Positions 38,989 to 49,380 of a DNA stretch of 64,000 bases are shown one piece after another. The translations under genes were made by a program, and so were the position numbers. How positions within the stretch are numbered: the first letter of the stretch is position 1; each line of letters starts with the position of its first letter. The stretch covers positions 1,729,133 to 1,793,132 of the forward strand of contig NZ_JAEHGD010000001.1 of NCBI RefSeq assembly GCF_016097405.1. The letters run 5' to 3'. Origin of the DNA: a methane-oxidizing endosymbiont of Gigantopelta aegis. GTDB taxonomy: Bacteria > Pseudomonadota > Gammaproteobacteria > Methylococcales > Methylomonadaceae. Below the pieces are notes generated by a model. That model saw only the letters and a list, made by a program, of their open reading frames with translations, was not told where the DNA came from and ran no database searches.

Positions 38989-39501
38989 ATGTTTTATTAT
39001 TCATTACCTTTATTTTTTACGCATATCAAGTGGTTTTCCCTATCTGAATTATTGGGTGTCGCCTTGCTTTTATTATTTGTTCTAGGCTTGACTGCGCCAC
39101 CGCCTGAGCAAAAAGAGGAATTAGTGCAGTCATTATTTGACGAACATTATGTACATTTATGCTGGTTGGGCTTGAAGCCTTTATGGGCTGTGTTTTGGCC
39201 CTGGTTTTTGTTTTTTAATCTGGCTGTTTTTACTGTCGATAGCCTGGTGCTTGCAGGCCAGCTCAGTGCATCGAGTTGGGATGACGTGTATTTTGTTTTG
39301 TGTTTACCCAGCATACTCTGGTCAATAGCCGTCTGGCGGAATTCAAGTAATACACAGTATCGGATTTGGGCGGCTTTAGCGCGCTTGATGACTTTGGCGG
39401 TGTGGTTTGAATATGCGTTAAAGTGGGTGATACGCTTTGATTATGCACGCATTTTTTTCAATTGTAATGAGGTCGTGTTGGACTATGCAGCTTGTTTTTA
39501 G
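38989..39501 (+). CDS. Hypothetical membrane protein
   Basis: 170 residues with about three to four hydrophobic segments (about 19-36, 59-82, 95-118, and a weaker one near 128-150) and unusually many Trp, Phe and Leu. I do not recognise a family. It is divergent from nadK (61 bp) and 3 bp upstream of the DUF3047 gene, so the two are likely co-transcribed. No ribosome-binding site worth the name precedes its ATG. Confidence 0.55.
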   Translation: MFYYSLPLFFTHIKWFSLSELLGVALLLLFVLGLTAPPPEQKEELVQSLFDEHYVHLCWLGLKPLWAVFWPWFLFFNLAVFTVDSLVLAGQLSASSWDDVYFVLCLPSILWSIAVWRNSSNTQYRIWAALARLMTLAVWFEYALKWVIRFDYARIFFNCNEVVLDYAACF

Positions 39502-39504
39502 ACG

Positions 39505-40158
39505 ATGAAAAACAGGACTTGGTTTTTTTTGAGTGTACTGATGATGAGTGCGGTTTTATTAGCGTCTGAGAGATTGATGGTCGGAAGATTTTCGGTCGGA
39601 GATTTGTCGGGTTGGACGTCTCAGAAATTTAACGGCGAAACCCATTATCGCTTGAAATTTGATCACGGTGACCAAATATTAGAAGCCGATAGCCAGCAAA
39701 CAGCTTCTGGCTTAGTTAAAAATCAAACGGTTGATTTAAGCAAAACGCCTTTTTTGAATTGGCGCTGGAAGGTGATCAAGTGTCCTGCTGCCAGGGATAG
39801 GGATGAGCGAAGTAAGGCCGGTGATGATTATGCGGCCAGAATTTATGTCATTAAAAAAGGAGGATTGGCCTTTTGGCGTACGAAGGCCATAAATTATGTG
39901 TGGTCAGCGAATCAGGCTCGAGGCAGCGTATGGGAAAATGCATTTGCAGGCAGGCAAGCTATCATGGTGGCGGTCAGAGGTCAGGACGATGCCGGCGGTG
40001 AGTGGAAGGTGGAAAAAAGGGATGTCCGCAAGGATTTTAAACGCTTTTTCGATGAGGATATTTTGGTAATCGATGCGATAGCGATTATGACCGATACAGA
40101 TAATGCTGGCGGGCGAGCCATCGCGGAATATGGCGATATTTATTTTACAGCAGATTGA
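39505..40158 (+). CDS. DUF3047 family periplasmic protein
   Basis: 217 residues with an N-terminal signal sequence (about 1-21, F-F-L-S-V-L-M-M-S-A-V-L-L-A). F-S-V-G-D-L-S-G-W, L-N-W-R-W-K-V-I-K, G-D-D-Y-A-A-R-I-Y-V and the N-Y-V-W-S and D-A-I-A-I-M-T-D-T-D-N-A-G-G-R-A-I-A-E-Y-G-D-I-like end region match the DUF3047 family (beta-jelly-roll-like, unknown function). Follows the membrane ORF by 3 bp and precedes the heat-shock operon. Confidence 0.82.
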   Translation: MKNRTWFFLSVLMMSAVLLASERLMVGRFSVGDLSGWTSQKFNGETHYRLKFDHGDQILEADSQQTASGLVKNQTVDLSKTPFLNWRWKVIKCPAARDRDERSKAGDDYAARIYVIKKGGLAFWRTKAINYVWSANQARGSVWENAFAGRQAIMVAVRGQDDAGGEWKVEKRDVRKDFKRFFDEDILVIDAIAIMTDTDNAGGRAIAEYGDIYFTAD

Positions 40159-40189
40159 CAGATGGAAATATAGCTGGTAGCTTTGCTCG

Positions 40190-40216
40190 CTGGCACTCGT
40201 TTGTGCTGAGTGCTAA
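40190..40216 (+). promoter_or_regulatory. CIRCE operator of the heat-shock operon
   Basis: CTGGCACTC-N9-GAGTGCTAA against the consensus TTAGCACTC-N9-GAGTGCTAA: right half perfect, left half with two changes. It lies 13 bp before the preferred hrcA start, so HrcA is expected to autoregulate hrcA-grpE-dnaK. Confidence 0.88.
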
Positions 40217-40228
40217 TGGGTGAATCTT

Positions 40229-41275
40229 ATGCATACAACAATTGATAATCACAATTTAAATGAAAGATCGCTGCAACTGTTAAAGGCGTTGGTCGAACGT
40301 TATGTGCAGGATGGCCAGCCAGTAGGTTCCAGGGTTTTATCAAAAGATAGTCAGCTGAATTTGAGTCCGGCCACGATCCGCAATGTGATGGCTGATTTAG
40401 AAGATATGGGGCTGATTCGTTCACCGCATACGTCAGCGGGGCGGGTGCCGACGGTGAGTGGTTATCGTTTGTTCGTCGATAGTTTGTTGACGGTTCAACC
40501 GGTCGACAAGAAGTTGTTAAACAAGGTGAATAGTGAATTTAATGCCTCAATGGAAAAGGATGAGGTGGTGGAGAAAGCATCCCGAATTTTGTCAGAGGTG
40601 ACGCGGATGGCCGGCGTCGTGACCTTGCCTAATCGGGAGATTGTTCAGTTCAGGCATATTGAGTTTCTGAAATTGTCTAATAATCGAATTTTGGTGATTT
40701 TTGTCGCCGATGAACAGGAGGTTCATAACAAAATCATCCATACGGATCGTACCTTTTCGGCCGCAGAATTACAGCAAGCGGCGAATTATCTGAATTCAAT
40801 TTATGCCGGCCAGAGTCTAGCGGAAGTTCGGGAAGCAATCGTGCAAGACCTGGAGCATAATCAACATCAGGTGAATCAGGCAATGATTGATGCCGTGACG
40901 ATGGCGCAACAAGTGTTTGAAAACACGTCGCATGAGGACTACGTCGTCAGTGGTCAGACTAACCTGATGGATTTTTCGGAATTATCCAATATGGAGCGAT
41001 TGAAACAATTATTTGAAGCCTTTAATCAAAAGCAGTCTGTATTACATTTATTGGATAAGTGTCAACATGCCGAAGGGGTTCAGATTTTTATCGGTGAAGA
41101 ATCGGATTATGAGCCGTTCCAGGAATGCTCGCTTGTAACCGCCCCATATAGCGTCGAAGGCCAGGTATTGGGCGTCTTGGGAGTGATAGGACCGACCCGG
41201 ATGGCATATGAAAAAGTAATTCCTTTTGTGGATGTGACGGCAAAATTATTGGGTGCGGCCTTGAAGAGTCGATAA
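40229..41275 (+). CDS. hrcA: Heat-inducible transcription repressor HrcA
   Basis: Winged-helix repressor binding CIRCE. I use ATG 40229 (348 residues, M-H-T-T-I-D-N) with GGTGA about 7-8 bp upstream; GTG 40220 is possible. N-terminal HTH with S-P-A-T-I-R-N-V-M-A-D-L-E, G-L-I-x-x-P-H-T-S-A-G-R-V-P-T, then the GAF-like C-terminal domain. The operator is immediately upstream. Confidence 0.95.
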   Translation: MHTTIDNHNLNERSLQLLKALVERYVQDGQPVGSRVLSKDSQLNLSPATIRNVMADLEDMGLIRSPHTSAGRVPTVSGYRLFVDSLLTVQPVDKKLLNKVNSEFNASMEKDEVVEKASRILSEVTRMAGVVTLPNREIVQFRHIEFLKLSNNRILVIFVADEQEVHNKIIHTDRTFSAAELQQAANYLNSIYAGQSLAEVREAIVQDLEHNQHQVNQAMIDAVTMAQQVFENTSHEDYVVSGQTNLMDFSELSNMERLKQLFEAFNQKQSVLHLLDKCQHAEGVQIFIGEESDYEPFQECSLVTAPYSVEGQVLGVLGVIGPTRMAYEKVIPFVDVTAKLLGAALKSR

Positions 41276-41327
41276 TTGACCCCATTACTGGATTTATTAA
41301 ATAAATATTTCATTGGAGCGAATGATT

Positions 41328-41942
41328 ATGAGTGACAAACAACCGACATCTGAACAGGATTTGCCGGAGCAAGAGCTAGATTCTGCCCAAAATGATGCTC
41401 AGGCAGAAAATACAGCGGATGACGATATTGAAACACTGAAGAAAAAGCTAGCCGAGGCTGAAAAAAAGGCCGAGGAAAATTGGGATAAGGCGGTGCGTGC
41501 GGTCGCTGAAATGGAAAATATGAAGAAGCGTATTCAACGTGATCTTGAAAATGCGCATAAATATAGTCTAGAGAAAATTGCTAAAGAATTGCTGACTGTT
41601 ATTGATAGCCTTGAGTTAGGCATCTTGGCTGCAAATAGCGACCACCCTGAGGTGCAAAAGCATAAGGAAGGTAGCGAGTTAACTAAAAAGCAATTGGAGT
41701 CCGTATTTTCCAAGTTTAATATTGAAGCCATTGATCCAATAGGGCAGCCGTTTGATCCAGAAAAGCATCAGGCTATGTCAATGCAGCCGACATCGGAGGT
41801 CGAGCCCAATACGGTTATCAATGTGTTTCAAAAGGGATACACCTTGAATGACCGTTTGATTCGGCCTGCGATGGTCGTTGTGTCCAAAGCGGATGACTCG
41901 CAAAAGCCCGATGAAAACACAAAAATTGATGAGCAGGCTTGA
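41328..41942 (+). CDS. grpE: Nucleotide exchange factor GrpE
   Basis: Releases ADP from DnaK. I use ATG 41328 (204 residues) with GGAG 10 bp upstream; ATG 41322 and TTG 41313 are in frame. Acidic, Gln/Glu-rich unstructured N-terminus, long coiled coil (about 35-85), and the beta domain with R-P-A-M-V-V-V-S near the end. 61 bp before dnaK. Confidence 0.94.
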   Translation: MSDKQPTSEQDLPEQELDSAQNDAQAENTADDDIETLKKKLAEAEKKAEENWDKAVRAVAEMENMKKRIQRDLENAHKYSLEKIAKELLTVIDSLELGILAANSDHPEVQKHKEGSELTKKQLESVFSKFNIEAIDPIGQPFDPEKHQAMSMQPTSEVEPNTVINVFQKGYTLNDRLIRPAMVVVSKADDSQKPDENTKIDEQA

Positions 41943-42003
41943 AATTGCAATAACGAGCCGCATATTAGAACTAACAAATTAATTAAGAAAACGGGAGAGA
42001 TCA

Positions 42004-43941
42004 ATGGGAAAAATAATTGGAATTGACTTAGGAACCACAAATTCCTGTGTGGCTGTGCTGGAAAACGGCAAACCACGTGTGATTGAAAATAGTGAAGGCG
42101 CAAGAACGACGCCTTCGGTTATCGCATTTACCGATAACGATGAGGTTTTAGTCGGTCAAGCGGCTAAGCGGCAAGCCGTAACAAATCCTGAGAACACGTT
42201 ATTCGCCATCAAGCGCTTGATTGGGCGTAAATTTGATGATGATGTGGTACAAAAAGACATCAGTATGGTGCCTTATAAAATCGTTAAGGCTGAAAATGGT
42301 GATGCCTGGGTTGAGGTGCGTGGTAAGAAAATGGCGCCACCTGAAGTGTCATCAAGAGTTTTGATGAAGCTGAAAAAAGATGCTGAAGCATTTTTAGGCG
42401 AAGAAGTCACTGAAGCGGTGATTACGGTGCCGGCTTATTTTAACGACTCACAACGCCAGGCGACTAAAGATGCCGGACGGATTGCCGGTCTCGATGTCAA
42501 GCGGATTATCAATGAGCCAACAGCAGCGGCATTGGCTTATGGTATGGACAAAACACCAGGTGATGTAACATTGGCTGTTTATGATTTGGGTGGTGGTACG
42601 TTTGATATTTCCATTATCGAAATTGCGGAAGTCGAAGGCGAGCATCAGTTTGAAGTATTGTCTACCAATGGTGATACCTTCTTAGGTGGTGAAGATTTCG
42701 ACTTGAGAATCATTGATTATTTGGCGGATGAGTTCAAGAAAGATACTGGCATTGATTTGCATAACGATCCATTGGCGCTGCAGCGTTTGAAGGAAGCTGC
42801 CGAAAAAGCCAAGATTGAACTGTCATCAGCAGAACAAACCGATGTCAACTTGCCTTATGTGACGGCTGACGCTTCAGGGCCTAAGCATTTAAATGTCAAA
42901 CTGACTCGCGCGAAACTGGAATCTTTGGTTGACGATCTGATTGAAAGAACACGCAAGCCGTGTGAGCAAGCGTTGAAAGATGCTGGATTATCAGCTTCCG
43001 ACATCAATGATGTGATTCTGGTTGGTGGTCAGACGCGTATGCCTAAAGTTCAGGAGATGGTGAAAAACATCTTCGGCAAAGAGCCGCGCAAAGATGTTAA
43101 CCCGGATGAGGCGGTGGCATTAGGTGCTGCGATTCAGGCGGGTGTATTAGGTGGCGATGTCAAAGATGTCTTGTTGCTGGATGTGACACCACTATCTTTG
43201 GGTATTGAAACCATGGGTGGTGTGATGACCAAGCTGATTGAGAAAAATACCACGATTCCAACCAGTGCATCACAGGTATTCTCGACAGCAGAAGATAATC
43301 AGACTGCGGTAACGGTACATGTCTTGCAGGGTGAGCGGGAAATGGCATCGGCGAACAAATCGCTAGGGCGGTTTGATTTGACCGATATTCCACCTGCACC
43401 ACGAGGTGTGCCACAAATTGAGGTAACCTTTGATATTGATGCCAATGGTATTTTGAATGTATCGGCTAAAGACAAAGCGACCGGAAAAGAGCAGTCGATT
43501 GTGATCAAGGCATCAAGTGGACTGTCTGAGGAAGAGGTCGAACGCATGATAAAGGATGCTGAGGCACATGCCGAAGAAGATAGAAAGCTAAAAGAGCTGG
43601 TGACGGCGCGAAATGCTGCGGAAGGCATGATTCATGCGACTGAAAAATCACTGGAAGAGCTTGGTGATCAGGTTTCCGGTGATGAAAAATCGGCGATTGA
43701 AACAGCAATCAACGAGCTGAAAGAGGCAGTTAAAGGTGATGATAAAGACGCGATTGAGGCTAAAACCAAAGCCTTGACCGAATTGTCAGGAAAATTAGCC
43801 GAAAAAGCTTATGCCCAGAAAGGTGGTGCGGAAGCTTCAGCAGAATCTGCCGCTGGCGCAGGGGCTGAATCGGCTTCTTCAGCAGATGACAGTGTTGTTG
43901 ATGCTGAATTCGAAGAAGTTAAGGATGATGATAAAAAATAA
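42004..43941 (+). CDS. dnaK: Chaperone DnaK (Hsp70)
   Basis: ATP-driven chaperone. 645 residues: [31 protein letters not shown], linker [10 protein letters not shown], substrate domain, helical lid and the C-terminal E-F-E-E-V tail. CGGGAGA precedes the ATG. Followed by a terminator. Confidence 0.98.
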   Translation: MGKIIGIDLGTTNSCVAVLENGKPRVIENSEGARTTPSVIAFTDNDEVLVGQAAKRQAVTNPENTLFAIKRLIGRKFDDDVVQKDISMVPYKIVKAENGDAWVEVRGKKMAPPEVSSRVLMKLKKDAEAFLGEEVTEAVITVPAYFNDSQRQATKDAGRIAGLDVKRIINEPTAAALAYGMDKTPGDVTLAVYDLGGGTFDISIIEIAEVEGEHQFEVLSTNGDTFLGGEDFDLRIIDYLADEFKKDTGIDLHNDPLALQRLKEAAEKAKIELSSAEQTDVNLPYVTADASGPKHLNVKLTRAKLESLVDDLIERTRKPCEQALKDAGLSASDINDVILVGGQTRMPKVQEMVKNIFGKEPRKDVNPDEAVALGAAIQAGVLGGDVKDVLLLDVTPLSLGIETMGGVMTKLIEKNTTIPTSASQVFSTAEDNQTAVTVHVLQGEREMASANKSLGRFDLTDIPPAPRGVPQIEVTFDIDANGILNVSAKDKATGKEQSIVIKASSGLSEEEVERMIKDAEAHAEEDRKLKELVTARNAAEGMIHATEKSLEELGDQVSGDEKSAIETAINELKEAVKGDDKDAIEAKTKALTELSGKLAEKAYAQKGGAEASAESAAGAGAESASSADDSVVDAEFEEVKDDDKK

Positions 43942-43963
43942 GTCGATAAGACTTTTGTAGTAG

Positions 43964-43997
43964 AAGAACTGCGTCAGCTTTTGGCGCAGTTCTTTTT
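43964..43997 (+). terminator. Terminator after dnaK
   Basis: 10-bp perfect stem (43964-43973 with 43985-43994), 11-nt loop, T-rich tail, 22 bp past the dnaK stop. It separates dnaK from dnaJ. Confidence 0.8.
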
Positions 43998-44289
43998 GTT
44001 TGTGAATGCAGAAAAAGTTAAAAAACAGCGGGTTTGATGTGTTCGTTGACTTCATTTGTGAGGGGTGGCTGGCATGTGACGAACTCCGTTAAATGCACGT
44101 TAACTGAAGCCGGATGCGCGTTGCTTTCTGCGGTTCAGCAGGAACTATGTTAAAATTAACGGTTTTCGATTTTGACGCGCAATGCATATTTTTAGAGTGT
44201 GTATTGCGCATCAAAAACACACTATAAAGATCAACACAGAGGGTAAAAAATCTCCTGCATTTAAATAGAAAAGGGAGGTTGATTGAATC
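43998..44289 (+). promoter_or_regulatory. dnaK-dnaJ intergenic region with inverted repeat
   Basis: 292 bp without a gene. Contains 13-bp arms at 44171-44183 and 44203-44215 (12 of 13 complementary, 19-nt loop; TTTGACGCGCAAT at the left arm) and, just downstream, ACTATAAAG near 44221-44229 that could be a -10. dnaJ probably has its own promoter here. No CIRCE copy seen. Confidence 0.5.
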
Positions 44290-45426
44290 ATGGCGAAAGA
44301 AGACTATTATAAAATTTTAGGGATAGCCAGAACGGCCAGTGAAGTCGAAATCAAGAAGAGTTATCGGCGGCTAGCGATGAAGTATCATCCCGATCGCAAT
44401 AAGGATAATTCGACAGAGGCTGAAATTAAATTCAAGGAAATCAAAGAGGCTTATGAGGTGTTGTCCGACCCGAAAAAAAGGTCTGCTTATGACCAGTTCG
44501 GACATGCCGGTGTGGATAACTCATTTGGTGGTGCTGGTGGTTTTAGCGGCGCGGAAAGTTTCAGTGATATTTTTGGTGATGTATTTGGGGATATTTTTGG
44601 TGGCGGCGGTCGTCAGCGCAGCGGTGGTGCACAGCGTGGCGCGGATTTACGCTATAACCTGGAGTTGACGCTTGAAGAGGCTGTGCATGGAACCGAAGCA
44701 ACGGTTAAAGTGCCAGTCATGGTCAAATGTGACGAATGCGGCGGCTCGGGTGCTAAAAAAGGCAGTGCTCCTGTTACCTGTACTACCTGTCATGGTCATG
44801 GTCAGGTCAGGATGCAGCAAGGCTTTTTTTCGATTCAGCAAACCTGTCCAACTTGTCACGGCTCGGGGCAGAAAATCAAAGATCCTTGTCGTAAATGCCA
44901 TGGACAGGGGCGGGTTCAAGAGACTAAAACCTTGTCGGTCAAAGTGCCTGCTGGCGTTGATACTGGGGACAGGATTCGATTGGCCGGTGAAGGCGAAGCC
45001 GGGGTTATGGGCGGCCCTGCCGGCGACCTTTATGTTCAGGTTCATGTCAAGGAGCATCCGATTTTTACCCGGGAGGGTGCGGATTTATATTGCGAGGTAC
45101 CGATCAATTTTCCGACAGCTTGTCTGGGTGGAGAGCTGGAGGTGCCAACTTTAGATGGCAAAGTTAAATTAAAAATACCGGCTGAAACACAAACCGGAAA
45201 ATTATTTCGTTTGCGCGGAAAGGGTGTAAAACCGGTGCGGGGCGGTCCGGCCGGTGATTTAATCTGCCGAGTCGTCATTGAAACACCAGTGAAACTGAAT
45301 AAAGAGCAGCGCGAATTACTGGAAAAGTTGCGTGATTCATTGTCGGGTGGCGGCAAGCATCATAGTCCTCAGGAGCATTCCTGGACGGATAGTGTTAAAA
45401 GCTTTTTTGATAAATTGACAGGATAA
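44290..45426 (+). CDS. dnaJ: Chaperone DnaJ (Hsp40)
   Basis: DnaK co-chaperone. 378 residues: J-domain with H-P-D-R-N, Gly/Phe-rich linker (about 75-115), four zinc-binding repeats [24 protein letters not shown] and C-R-K-C-H-G-Q-G, and the C-terminal substrate domains. GGGAGG upstream of the ATG. dapB follows after 3 bp. Confidence 0.97.
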   Translation: MAKEDYYKILGIARTASEVEIKKSYRRLAMKYHPDRNKDNSTEAEIKFKEIKEAYEVLSDPKKRSAYDQFGHAGVDNSFGGAGGFSGAESFSDIFGDVFGDIFGGGGRQRSGGAQRGADLRYNLELTLEEAVHGTEATVKVPVMVKCDECGGSGAKKGSAPVTCTTCHGHGQVRMQQGFFSIQQTCPTCHGSGQKIKDPCRKCHGQGRVQETKTLSVKVPAGVDTGDRIRLAGEGEAGVMGGPAGDLYVQVHVKEHPIFTREGADLYCEVPINFPTACLGGELEVPTLDGKVKLKIPAETQTGKLFRLRGKGVKPVRGGPAGDLICRVVIETPVKLNKEQRELLEKLRDSLSGGGKHHSPQEHSWTDSVKSFFDKLTG

Positions 45427-46236
<810 letters not shown>

Positions 46237-46256
46237 TTGTGACTGATTGATAACTC

Positions 46257-47165
46257 TTGGGCAGAATCGTAATTTTTACCGATGACCCAGGTTGGCACGG
46301 GGAGCAGCTGCGGCTGTCTTTTGCTAAACGGGGATTTGGAGCTGACTATGTTTCATTGACCTGCTGTCGATTGCAGTGTCAGCCAGGCTTGCCATGCATT
46401 CAAATTCCAGGTTTTAAGTCATTGCCGGATGCCGTTTTTGTGCGCGGTGTGCCGGGTGGTTCATTGCAAGAAGTCATTTTTTATCTGGATATTTTGCATG
46501 CACTGAAAATTTCCGGAGTGCCGGTCTATAATGATGCGGGCGCAGTTGAGCGAAGTGTCGATAAGGCCATGACCAGTGTATTGTTGCAGCAGGCGGGCTT
46601 GCCTACGCCGCCGACCTGGGTGTTGCGTGACAGAGATGAGGCGTTGGCCATTGCAGAATCTGAGCTGACGGCCGGTCATTTGTTGATCAGTAAGCCAATA
46701 TTTGGCTCACAGGGTGAAGGGATTCGGCGCCTTGAAAAAATGACCGACTTGTTCTGGTTGACCAGTAGCCAGGGAATTTATTATTTACAGCGGTTCATTA
46801 TGTGTCGCGGAAACGGCTATTCGGATATTCGGGTTTTTGTGATTAATGGCCAGGTAATGGCGGCTATGCGTAGAATGGGGCAGTCATGGTTGAATAATGT
46901 CGCCAAAGGTGCTGTGTGCGAGACGATGAAAATATCGGAATATGTATCGGATTTAGCGATCCAGGCCGTTACAACCTTGCAAATGGATTATGCAGGTGTC
47001 GATATTATTCAGGATGACGAAGGAGGCTATCATATTATTGAGGTAAATAGCATTCCGGCCTGGAAAGGCTTATATAAAACGACTGGGCTTAATATGGCGG
47101 ACTATCTGGTAGCGGATCTGATTGAGCGTTATTTATCCTCATCTTTCAAATGCGGTGTGAATTAA
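46257..47165 (+). CDS. ATP-grasp (RimK-like) ligase of the H4MPT cluster
   Basis: 302 residues; ATP-grasp landmarks L-L-I-S-K-P-I-F-G-S-Q-G-E-G-I (ATP-binding loop), D-Y-A-G-V-D-I and H-I-I-E-V-N-S-I-P-A-W (metal site). The only plausible start is TTG 46257, since an in-frame stop lies 6 bp earlier. RimK relatives add glutamate to an acceptor; the archaeal MptN adds it to tetrahydromethanopterin, so a glutamyl ligase for H4MPT or methylofuran is likely. The order ligase, CitG-like gene, fae matches the orf5-orf7-fae order I know from methylotrophs. The exact substrate is inference. Confidence 0.8.
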   Translation: MGRIVIFTDDPGWHGEQLRLSFAKRGFGADYVSLTCCRLQCQPGLPCIQIPGFKSLPDAVFVRGVPGGSLQEVIFYLDILHALKISGVPVYNDAGAVERSVDKAMTSVLLQQAGLPTPPTWVLRDRDEALAIAESELTAGHLLISKPIFGSQGEGIRRLEKMTDLFWLTSSQGIYYLQRFIMCRGNGYSDIRVFVINGQVMAAMRRMGQSWLNNVAKGAVCETMKISEYVSDLAIQAVTTLQMDYAGVDIIQDDEGGYHIIEVNSIPAWKGLYKTTGLNMADYLVADLIERYLSSSFKCGVN

Positions 47166-47166
47166 C

Positions 47167-48021
47167 ATGAGACAGGCATTGGTCGAGGCGTACCGGAAGG
47201 CGTGTGAGGTTGAATTGCAAGCCTTCAAGCCGGGCAATGTGAGTGTTTATAGCGATGGTCATGACATGACAGTCGAGGATTTTAGAATTAGTCTGGATGT
47301 TAGTTCCGGTCCTATCTGTGATCCGAGCTATTCATTGGGTAAGAAAATATACTATGCCGTCCGTGCGACGCGGGAAGCTGTAGGCTGTAATACAAATTTG
47401 GGGATTATTCTTCTTTGTGCACCATTGATTCATGCGGTACAAAATCGGCAAACTGGGCAGGTATTGCGGGACGCATTGCAAGATGTGTTAAAAGCGACAA
47501 CAAAAGATGATGCGGATTGGGTATTTCGTGCCATAACGCTGGCATCGCCAGGCGGGCTGGGCGATTCGGAGCAGGCGGATGTTTCTGAAAAGGCCTCGGT
47601 CACCTTGCTTGAAGCGATGGAAATAGCTGCAACTAAGGATAGAATTGCTTATCAGTTCACATCTTGTTACAAAGATATTTTTGAATTTACAATTTTGCTG
47701 TATAATTCCATTCTAGCGAAATTTGGTAATTTTTATTGGGCGGCATTGGCTGTTTATGCAGGAATGCTAGCACAATATCCTGATAGCCATATTGAGCGCA
47801 AATATGGTCGGCAGTATTCTGGCTGGGTTTCTTCGCAGATGCGGGAGATTCAGAAGGCATTGATCAATACCGATAATCCTGAATCATTGCTTCCGCTTCT
47901 ATATGAAGTGGATCAAGCATTCAAGGAAAAAGGGATCAATCCAGGTACGACGGCCGATATAACAGTGGCAACTGTACTGGTGGTGTTTTTGGAGCAGTTG
48001 GTCAATAGAGAATTCTGTTGA
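47167..48021 (+). CDS. CitG-like (triphosphoribosyl-dephospho-CoA synthase family) protein of the H4MPT cluster
   Basis: 284 residues; family features are F-K-P-G-N-V near the start, N-T-N-L-G-I-I-L-L-C-A-P-L, A-S-P-G-G-L-G and G-T-T-A-D-I-T-V-A near the end. Family members attach a ribosyl triphosphate to dephospho-CoA, but this branch is found next to fae in H4MPT-using methylotrophs, where citrate lyase is absent. It probably handles a phosphoribosyl or related step in cofactor synthesis. Starts 1 bp after the ATP-grasp gene; fae follows. Confidence 0.8.
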   Translation: MRQALVEAYRKACEVELQAFKPGNVSVYSDGHDMTVEDFRISLDVSSGPICDPSYSLGKKIYYAVRATREAVGCNTNLGIILLCAPLIHAVQNRQTGQVLRDALQDVLKATTKDDADWVFRAITLASPGGLGDSEQADVSEKASVTLLEAMEIAATKDRIAYQFTSCYKDIFEFTILLYNSILAKFGNFYWAALAVYAGMLAQYPDSHIERKYGRQYSGWVSSQMREIQKALINTDNPESLLPLLYEVDQAFKEKGINPGTTADITVATVLVVFLEQLVNREFC

Positions 48022-48100
48022 TTGGGCATAAATGGATTTGCCGATTTTTTTTGATTCATTCTTATTATTGTTTTTATTTTCTTTAGGAGAGAAAAGTAAA

Positions 48101-48610
48101 ATGGCTAAAATCAACAATTTACGTGTTGGCGAGTCTCTGGTTGGTGAAGGTAACGAAGTTGCTCACATTGATTTAATGATTGGACCTCGTGGTTCAGCAG
48201 CTGAGTCTGCATTTGCAAATTGCCTGACTAACAACAAAGACGGCTTCTCCAGCTTGTTGGCTGTTGTTGCTCCTAACCTGATGGTTAAACCGGCTACTGT
48301 TATGTTCAACAAAGTCACCATTAAAGGTTCTAAACAAGCTGTTCAAATGTTTGGACCAGCACAGCGTGGTGTTGCCATGGCTGTTGCTGATTGTGTTGAA
48401 AACGGCACAATTCCTGCTGACGAAGCGGACGATTTGTTTGTTTCTGTGGGTGTATTCATTCACTGGTTGGCCGATGATGACGCTAAAATCCAGGAATACA
48501 ACTACAAAGCGACTAAAGAAGCGTTAGAACGTGCTGTTGCAGGTTCACCAACTGCAGCTGAAGTTGTTGCGCAAAAAGCGACTGCTGAGCATCCATTCGC
48601 TGCAAACTAA
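48101..48610 (+). CDS. fae: Formaldehyde-activating enzyme
   Basis: Condenses formaldehyde with tetrahydromethanopterin to methylene-H4MPT, the entry to C1 oxidation and detoxification. 169 residues, start ATG 48101 with AGGAGA 10 bp upstream (the longer frame from 48032 is an artefact). The N-terminal [17 protein letters not shown] contains the catalytic His of the family. Codon use appears more uniform than in its neighbours, as expected for a very abundant protein, and it has its own strong terminator. Confidence 0.97.
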   Translation: MAKINNLRVGESLVGEGNEVAHIDLMIGPRGSAAESAFANCLTNNKDGFSSLLAVVAPNLMVKPATVMFNKVTIKGSKQAVQMFGPAQRGVAMAVADCVENGTIPADEADDLFVSVGVFIHWLADDDAKIQEYNYKATKEALERAVAGSPTAAEVVAQKATAEHPFAAN

Positions 48611-48631
48611 GTTTCAGTTTAACAGCTGAAG

Positions 48632-48661
48632 AAATACCCCGCCCATGCGGGGTATTTTTTT
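48632..48661 (+). terminator. Rho-independent terminator of fae
   Basis: 11-bp perfect stem (48632-48642 with 48647-48657), CCAT loop, seven T residues. Lies in the gap between fae and the convergent HisA-like gene and could serve both strands. Confidence 0.92.
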
Positions 48662-48697
48662 GCCTGCTATTTTTGCTGATTTATTATGAACCCGGTA

Positions 48698-49378
48698 TCA
48701 GGATAATGATTGAATTTCAGAGGCTGTCAGTTTGCCGAAATGCAAGCAGCTAGAAACCAAGGCAGTTTTTATGCCAAGACGGATTAGCTCTTGTAAGTCG
48801 GTTAACCCTCGAATACCGCCGGCGGCAATAAAATTTTTGTCCGGATAATGTTGGCGATAATAGGCCAGCTTTTTGAAGTCGGGGCCGCTGTTCATGCCGA
48901 CCTTGTTCAGTGTCATCAGAATGACTGAATCAGGCCAGAAACGGCTGTCGTCAAAGATTGATTGTGCCCCCAACGGGGTGTCGTTTTGAAAGTCCAGGGA
49001 AAGAATACTATTGGCTGGTAGTGGTGCTTTTATCTGTGTTTGGGATTCAGTGCCGAAAACGATACGGTAATTGGATGGATAGCTATATTGATTCATCTCC
49101 ACTACGCTTAAGCCATTATCCACCCAAAATGAAATATCGGGGTACTGCTGGAGCAAATTCTGAATCAGTTCGGTGTGGCTGCCTTGATTCAAAATGGCAT
49201 CTAAGTCGGCAATATAAAATTGCTTGAAAGGATAAAGTGTCAAAAAATGCTGGATGACCTCAAAAACATCTGCTGATGGGCAAAGTGGTGTGCACAGTGG
49301 TTGATAGTTTGAGCGCTCTCCGGCCTTAGCTAGAACCACATGCTGATTTTTTAAGTCAATAACAGGGATAATGTGCAT
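48698..49378 (-). CDS. HisA/HisF-like TIM-barrel protein of the C1 cofactor cluster
   Basis: 226 residues resembling the His_biosynth TIM barrel: I-P-V-I-D-L-K-N at the start, Y-I-A-D-L-D-A-I-L, F-I-A-A-G-G-I-R-G-L-T-D-L and A-L-V-S-S at the end. The HisA-type first Asp is kept. It is not a histidine gene by context: no other his gene, but flanked by fae and mfnD/F-like genes. HisA-like proteins of unknown role occur in H4MPT gene islands of methylotrophs. Its ATG is only 2 bp from the divergent GTG of the next gene. Confidence 0.8.
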   Translation of the reverse strand: MHIIPVIDLKNQHVVLAKAGERSNYQPLCTPLCPSADVFEVIQHFLTLYPFKQFYIADLDAILNQGSHTELIQNLLQQYPDISFWVDNGLSVVEMNQYSYPSNYRIVFGTESQTQIKAPLPANSILSLDFQNDTPLGAQSIFDDSRFWPDSVILMTLNKVGMNSGPDFKKLAYYRQHYPDKNFIAAGGIRGLTDLQELIRLGIKTALVSSCLHFGKLTASEIQSLS

Positions 49379-49380
49379 TG

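Noticed and set aside
47167..48021. CitG-like gene as part of citrate or malonate metabolism
   Set aside because: No citrate lyase or malonate decarboxylase genes are near; adjacency to fae points to the C1 cofactor pathway.
48698..49378. Histidine biosynthesis HisA
   Set aside because: Short and divergent from true HisA, and no his genes around; context is C1 cofactor genes.
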